Assembly: GCA_004764695.1 (NCBI GenBank)
Contig: SMSO01000035.1
Span: forward strand, 4,097,040-4,161,039
Reading direction: 5' to 3'
DNA from: Schizochytrium sp. TIO01
Taxonomy: Eukaryota > Sar > Bigyra > Thraustochytrida > Thraustochytriidae
Length of the DNA: 64,000 bases
The position numbers were made by a program, and so were the translations under genes. The notes under the pieces are model-generated. The model was not told where the DNA came from and searched no databases. It was given only the letters and a program-made list of their open reading frames with translations. Position 1 is the stretch's first letter. Each line of letters starts with the position of its first letter. Shown one piece after another: positions 58,110 through 64,000 of the stretch.

Positions 58110-60530
58110 GAAAAAAAAAAAAACAAAAAAAAAAACATCAATTATTCTACAAATGAATTAGACGACCAATCGAAGAATCGAAGAAAGAAAGAACGAAGAC
58201 AGATAAATAAACTACACTTGAAGCAAGCGAGCAAACACCAACGCAGGCTGCCTCCCCCTCCAGGCCGGCCGGAATCCCCATGGATTAAAGAGGAGGCCAC
58301 GCGTAGCCAATAACCATTTCTGGGCTGCGAGCGCTGTGCTCAAAGCCTTTGTTTGTGACAATGCGCTGCGTTCACTCTTTTTTTTCTTCTTCTTCTTTTT
58401 CGATCAAAAGCTCAAAAAGCAAAGAGAAAGAAAGTAAACAGAGAAAGAAATAAAAGAAAAGAGAAAGAGAGAGAGAGAGAGTTGAACCCACTATTATGTT
58501 CCATTTGTTCACTTCGGTAGAACAGGTAGTACCCACTTATTGCCCAGTAGACACTGCGCGCTGTGGCGTTCTATGGCGTTCTGTGGCGTTCTGTTCTGCC
58601 GGACTTTGGATTCTTTCTTTCAAGACTAAAAGAAAGTGCTCGAAGGGAAAAGTGCGACGACTCCTACGAACTCTGAGCGCACCTGCGGAGAGGCCGTTGA
58701 TTGAGCGTGGCGTGGCTTAGGTTGCGGCGGAGATGGCTGCGAAGGTCGCCGAAGTGGATGCTCTGAGGAAGGCAGCTAATTTCAGGCGATGTGCTGCGTT
58801 GGCTCAAGCTTGCATTGCACAAAGCACAAGTGACTGCAAGCTAGCGAAAGCATTTCATTTTCGCTCTTTCCTGCTGAATTGATTTATTATTATTATTTAA
58901 TTATTATTATAAAGTAATAAAATAAGTATGAAATTGAAAATAATGGAGATTAGCAGGTACTAGAAGGCTTAATTTCTTGTGCAGGATCTTTGTCGTTTCC
59001 AAGAAGCGGCTGTAATTCATTGAGATGTTTGTGGGAAGGCATGTCCGGACCTTAAGTTTGGCGTCTCCGAGAACTCTCTTGAAGCCAACGAGACTGGGGC
59101 GTTCTGCTTTAGCTTAGCTTAGCAGGTTTTCAGAGGCTCAAGCCGGATTTGCCATAAGCTTTGTTCAGTAATCAAAGATCTTAGCACACACATGCATACA
59201 CCAGTAGGTGGCCAGGTACACACTTGAAGAGAATACCATTGAAAACAATATCACGTTCATAGCTGTATTGCGATATTGCCGTATTCAATTTGTGGTACAT
59301 CAGTAACCGCTTTCCAATTGATCCTAAGGTGGTAATTCATTTAACATCATGGTAGCTTCGCCCTGTTTCAAGTCAGAAATGATTGAATTTGTTAACTATT
59401 GATGTGTTTAGTGTACTACTGTAAAACTGAGATTGCCAGTAGCACATTCAAGTACACCACTATCTTTCGATTAATTTCAAGGTGGGTGCTAAACCGTGTT
59501 GCTATCTGGACTATAATGGCTGCCACATGGATGCCTCTCTCCTGGAGTGCACTATGAGTTTTAATCGGCACTAAAATAGTCATTCGCAGGGATCACACTG
59601 CACAACAATGATTAATCACGTGCATGCATACTCAAATATTATTGCGACAGCCGAGATTACGCCTGTGTTAATTTTATAAAGACATTTGACTTGTACTCTA
59701 TAATTCTTTAATATCATTTTTACAAGCCGATCGTTTCTGAGTTTTCATAGGTGGTCGCTTGGCCATCATTACGAGGATGATGATGGCGGTAATATTGCTT
59801 GTTGATTCCCACAATTTTAAGATTATGGCCAATTACTCTAGCAGGAGTCTATATCAGGGGAGCAGCAAGTTTCTAACCTGCATATAGCATACAACACATG
59901 CTTCAAATACAAGAAAGAAGAGACTAATTTCAATATCCCATACAGACTTCATAACATATCTTGAGCCTGTAAGATGCATCTCATTCCTGCAGTTTCGCCT
60001 TCGAAACTGTTCAAAAATGAGGCCACAGCTTGATTATATATAAACCTTTCGATACTCTTGGCTTGCTACGTACATTACAACGATCCCTACTTAATTTTTC
60101 AACGTACCAACAAAAATGAATTTAGAAGCTTAATCTCTTCGCCTTCGTCGCATCTGAGGCCTCTTTGAGTCAGGTCCAGTGAGACGGAGAATATGAATTG
60201 CAAATGCTACTACCGCTATCAACAGGGCACAGCACCATAAAAGACTTCGCCATTCGAGGAAGTAAATCAATTAAAAAAAATACAAATATTAATTGTAAAG
60301 TCATATTAATCGATGAATCGAAGAAATGGACTCCACATAATAAACTCGCGCTCTTGATTCTGTGCATGGAGGGTGGTCCAGAAGAGGTACGCGGGCTGCT
60401 TCGGGTTACTGCCGGACTAAGCGAGCACACACCGTTTCGACCCGTGAGCCTGCTCAGGCTGGGCTAGTTGGACTGGATGGATCCTTTTCTTGGATCAATT
60501 TCATCTTTTGCTGCTGTATATATAATATAT

Positions 60531-60560
60531 AAACTTTTGTTAAAATTAAAACAAAAGTTT
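60531..60560. other. 11-bp perfect inverted repeat
   Basis: AAACTTTTGTT (60531-60541) and AACAAAAGTTT (60550-60560) with an 8-base AAAATTAA loop. Could form a hairpin or bind a dimeric protein; nothing else marks it. Confidence 0.5.
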
Positions 60561-60907
60561 TTGGTATGAATATGAATGCGACAAAGTACTATTTGCTCAT
60601 AAAATCTTCATCTAACCAATGAAAGCAACCATTTGTATAAGATTGTGCAGCGGGTACCTAGAAGGCGAATCAAAATGAGAAAGATTGCAGCTAGGCTGGC
60701 TTCCTTCGAGCTGGTGTTTAAGTTGCACCCGACCATCATTTTCACTCGCAGATGGCTCTTGTCAAAATGCGACAGCACAAATTCTGGGAGGATATGCTCA
60801 ACAATGCTGCAAGACATATGTTATTTTGAGGGGATTGCAACGTCGTATTTGCAAAACTTGATGTGCATTTTGTTGGGGTCTTTGGTGCTTCTCTAGAGTT
60901 TCAACTT

Positions 60908-60990
60908 TTGCAGCTTTTGCAGTATTTGCAGCTCTTACATTATTTGCAGTATTTGCAGTATTTGCAGCTTTTGCAGCTTTTGCAGCGTTT
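60908..60990 (+). repeat. 9-bp TTGCAGYWT minisatellite
   Basis: About nine copies of TTGCAG(C/T)(A/T)T at exact 9-base spacing. In one frame it encodes FAA/FAV tripeptides, and that frame stays open to a TGA near 61163, but it has no ATG before the repeat, so I do not call a gene. Confidence 0.8.
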
Positions 60991-63211
60991 CTTGAGATTG
61001 ACCAGAAGCTTTCAATTGGTCAAAAAAAACATCAAATGATCCATGAAGACAGCACCTATGCTGAGGGTAATACGTTGATTTTCCTGCCAATATTCCATTC
61101 AAGCTACGCAAGTTCTGGAGTGAAAAGCAGTAGCGGAAGGAGGGGTTTTACTCCCATGGACTGACTCGTATTCACCCAGTAATCGCAAGCAAGCGCGCAA
61201 TAAAAGGAAGAAGCGCATTGTTTGTTCTACCAGTTGCAGACCGCCCATCTACTATGAGCTATACGTGCTCACACTATGGAGTATACATACGTAAAGTAGA
61301 ACAAATGGCATACGCACTATGAGTCGGTAAAAACTGCTCGTCGTGTTTTTTGTTTTTGTTTTTGTTTTTGTTTCTGTATTTAAATAGAATAATAATAATG
61401 AATCATTATAAGCAAATTAATAATATTTTCAGATGTGTTATATGTTCACATTGATAATTTATATATTTTACCTTTTTGCTCTTTATTTTAAAATTGAAAA
61501 GTATCTAGTACTTTTATTTGCCAGCGGTGAAAGTAAAATATAACAAATGGAAAGAAAAGGAAAGGAAAGAAGAGAATGTTCGTACCGTATTTCAGATATC
61601 GATCAGCTAAGAAGCAGAAGAAAAGAAAGAATAGGAAGGGAGGAACATACCTTGGATTGGACTCTCCTTTCGTTTCTTCTTTATATTTATTTATATATTC
61701 ATTTATATGTTTATTGAGAATGTTTATACCAAATTCAATTAAAAAAATAAAAAATTAGAATAGATATAATAATGTTTCTAAGCCTTCGCAGCAGTATCAG
61801 TTGCAGGTCTTCTTTTCTGAAAGACGTCAAAGCGCGCATTGCAGTTGGGAGCTTACGAATTGATCAATATCTGTATAGATTTGCGAAAACTGGCTGCGCC
61901 AGGAGAGGCAGCCAACGGCAACTACCCAGCCTCCTTCAACCGAGATTAACTGAAGGCAGACAGCGAATTCACGCCATAAAGGAGGACGACTCTGGGCATT
62001 CTTGCTGTTATTTTCGAGCTATCTGCCAGTACATACAAACAAACACCTATTAAGACGAGCTTTCGCAATCAATGACAAATCGCAGAGACTGGTAGATTGA
62101 GGGACCACGTGGAGAAATGAAAATGAAACACCAGCAGAAATTGACTCGTTTTGATTCGATCTCGTTGGTTAAAGCTGCCAAAATGCTTTAGCTTCTCGTC
62201 AAGACACATGCATGCCTTCGCTTAGCTTGAATGCGCCGGTATTCCTTGTCAAGTTGCCGATTTGCAAGAATTTAAGGAAACCTCAATTCACATGCAGCGA
62301 TGTAAGAAACTGACTTTGAAGAAGCTCCACATGAACGGTAGAAGACATCTCGAGCGTGCAGGTTTTGACATCTATGCAAGATCTGATGAAAAACCTTGAG
62401 CATCTTGCAATTGAATACCTGTGTTTGTAGGGTGATTACATTCGAGCTAAGCTATTACGAAATAGAAATGGTTATCAAATTTGCATTGAGAGCGGTCCCT
62501 TTTCAAAGAGCAGGGAGATATGAGAGATCGCAAGCAAATTCGCTGCCTGGTGAAAATAAATGTCAGTTGGTCAGCGATAGGAGCCACTCGGGCTTGACTT
62601 TCCAAAAGGCAATCAATTGCATCTAACTCGCTAGCCAGCTGGCACTTTTCGAGCAGCTTGAAGTTGGGCTTGGCGTCATCTTCTCGCCTCATTTGTGCCT
62701 GAAGATGACAGGTTTCACCCAACGAAATTGGGTTCGAGGTTTAAGAAAAAAGCCCTTTAATTTTTTATAATTTATTTTTTAATCTTCCCAAGAATTTCGA
62801 TTAAAACTTGCAAATTATAAGAAATAGAATCCTAAACAGCGCCAAACAAAGGGTTTTTAATGTAGGTACGTACGATGTCTAAGCTTGAGAACACCCGAGC
62901 AGCGACCAGGTTTCACAACTGGACTGCCCTCAAAGCCCCTGCTTTCGGCTGGAAAGTAGTACTTACTACCCTCAATTGCCGTCGCTGTGCCTGGCACAGA
63001 GCAATCAGGTTGTGCAGAAAGCTTTTTATGTTTCGTAGGCATCACAGAAGTAGAAGAAACTTGATTTCTTTCTCGATCGTATTACTTCTGCAAAGTCTTC
63101 ACAAGAAGAGGCTCTTCTGTAGCGCTGCGTAGGTAAGGCGTAGAGAGGTAAAGTGATTGAATTACTTAGTTAGTGTTCTCTCAATTTCATAATTCGTGTA
63201 TATGGATGAAT

Positions 63212-63297
63212 AGATTTCTTTCTTTCTTTCTTTCTTTCTTTCTTTCATTCATTCATTCATTCTTCTTTAATTCGCTCGCTCGCTCGCTCATTCGTTC
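63212..63297. repeat. TTTC-ATTC-GCTC tetranucleotide mosaic
   Basis: (TTTC)n about 40 bases, then (ATTC)n, a short gap, then (GCTC)n and CATTCGTTCG. Units differ by one or two bases, the same style as the 33.1-34.5 kb region. Confidence 0.85.
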
Positions 63298-63523
63298 GCC
63301 TGAAGCAAAAATCCACTTCCGTCGACCTCGAGGCTGAGGAGAGCACGTATGGGGAAACGATGGCTCTCGAGGTCTTCAAAGCGGCCTCCGCTCGTGCGTT
63401 CATGGCTGAGCGTTATTAGTTCACAGGAACGCGCGAAAGAATCAATCTGAGGCGAGATCGAAACGAAGTCGGAAAGTTGAATCAAATGAAATGATTCCAA
63501 GTTGTTAAAAAATAAAAATAAAA

Positions 63524-63562
63524 AAAAATAACAACAATTATTTACTGATTGTTGTTATTTTT
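63524..63562. other. 15-bp perfect inverted repeat
   Basis: AAAAATAACAACAAT (63524-63538) and its exact reverse complement (63548-63562) with a 9-base TATTTACTG loop. Confidence 0.6.
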
Positions 63563-64000
63563 AATCTGTTTACTACTACAGAAGGCGAGAGAGGAAGAGA
63601 GTTTTGCAAGAGGTATTTTAAAGTGAATCAAATCAAAAGTGAACAGCGTGCAAATCCACTATAGACTTTGCTTGCAATGTGGCAGTGCTCGTGTGAACGA
63701 ACACCAAATGGAGCATTCCCTTGCATGGCAGTCGAAAATGAAAATACGTACGCATATGCTGGGAACAGACTCAGATATCTGCACAATCTTAACTAACGCA
63801 ACTCAAGATGGGTCTTAGGTGTGCGAAGCTTGGTTCTTTCAAAAGTCAAGAAAAGGAAAAACATGTTATTTCAACTTTAATTTAATTTTAAAGCAAACAT
63901 TGATCATTGCGTGCATGTTAAAGAGATAGTGAAAAAGATAAGAAGTTGAAAATGAAGTACATCTAAGCACGAAGAACCTTCCATAGAAAAAATACTTAAG

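Larger units (their letters stand above)
53780..64000. other. Gene-poor region, about 10 kb, no supportable gene
   Basis: Only short frames on both strands (all below about 110 codons), with no recognisable domains, no repeated pairing of frames and no tRNA or rRNA motifs. Contents seen: A/T-rich tracts, polypurine tracts, several microsatellites, and inverted repeats, listed below. A GC-richer stretch at 54700-55600 and another at 56900-57660 interrupt AT-rich DNA. It could hold non-coding RNA genes or a multi-exon gene with short exons that I cannot see by eye. Confidence 0.55.

Overview
The window looks like nuclear DNA of a protist, most plausibly a stramenopile of the labyrinthulomycete/thraustochytrid type. 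This placement is an inference, not a database result. Supporting points: long intron-poor reading frames using the standard stop codons; classic eukaryotic housekeeping genes (coatomer zeta, GSK3, the spliceosomal protein RED/IK, importin-5 type karyopherin, a BIRC6-type E2); large coiled-coil and IQ-motif proteins of the kind found in flagellated cells; and a giant surface protein with a Pro-Thr stalk and Cys-rich 'DVDCGG' repeats. ATG contexts are often Kozak-like (ACCATGG). No prokaryotic operons, tRNA, rRNA, CRISPR array or intact transposon were seen.

Layout: 2-397, 3' end of an importin-5-like gene (+). 3290-4533, small conserved-looking domain plus an extreme acidic tail (+), apparently interrupted by two single-base insertions. 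4913-6586, RED/IK (-), divergent from a SAM-methyltransferase-like gene at 6942-8057 (+). 8629-10974, BIRC6-like ubiquitin-conjugating enzyme (-). 12758-15316, unrecognised two-TM protein (-). 17177-29397, one giant membrane-anchored ectoprotein (+), about 4,070 residues, split in the sequence by a one-base shift in a poly-Ser tract. 30201-31364, GSK3 (-). 31.7-36.0 kb, intergenic DNA dominated by short tandem repeats. 35983-36516, coatomer zeta (+). 37437-40406 and 40824-47663, two adjacent coiled-coil proteins (-), the second with an alpha/beta-hydrolase-like domain lacking its nucleophile and with C-terminal IQ motifs. 50492-53779, N-myristoylation-type PP2C phosphatase fused to two cyclic-nucleotide-binding domains and a kinase domain that lacks catalytic residues (+). 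53.8-64.0 kb, about 10 kb with no supportable gene.

The genes do not form a pathway; this is an ordinary eukaryotic neighbourhood of independent transcription units, with one clear divergent pair (RED and the methyltransferase). The most interesting items are the phosphatase/CNB/pseudokinase fusion, the giant multi-domain surface protein, and the hydrolase-coiled-coil-IQ protein. Several of the longest frames begin with GTG or TTG if extended to the preceding stop; I have trimmed them to the first in-frame ATG.
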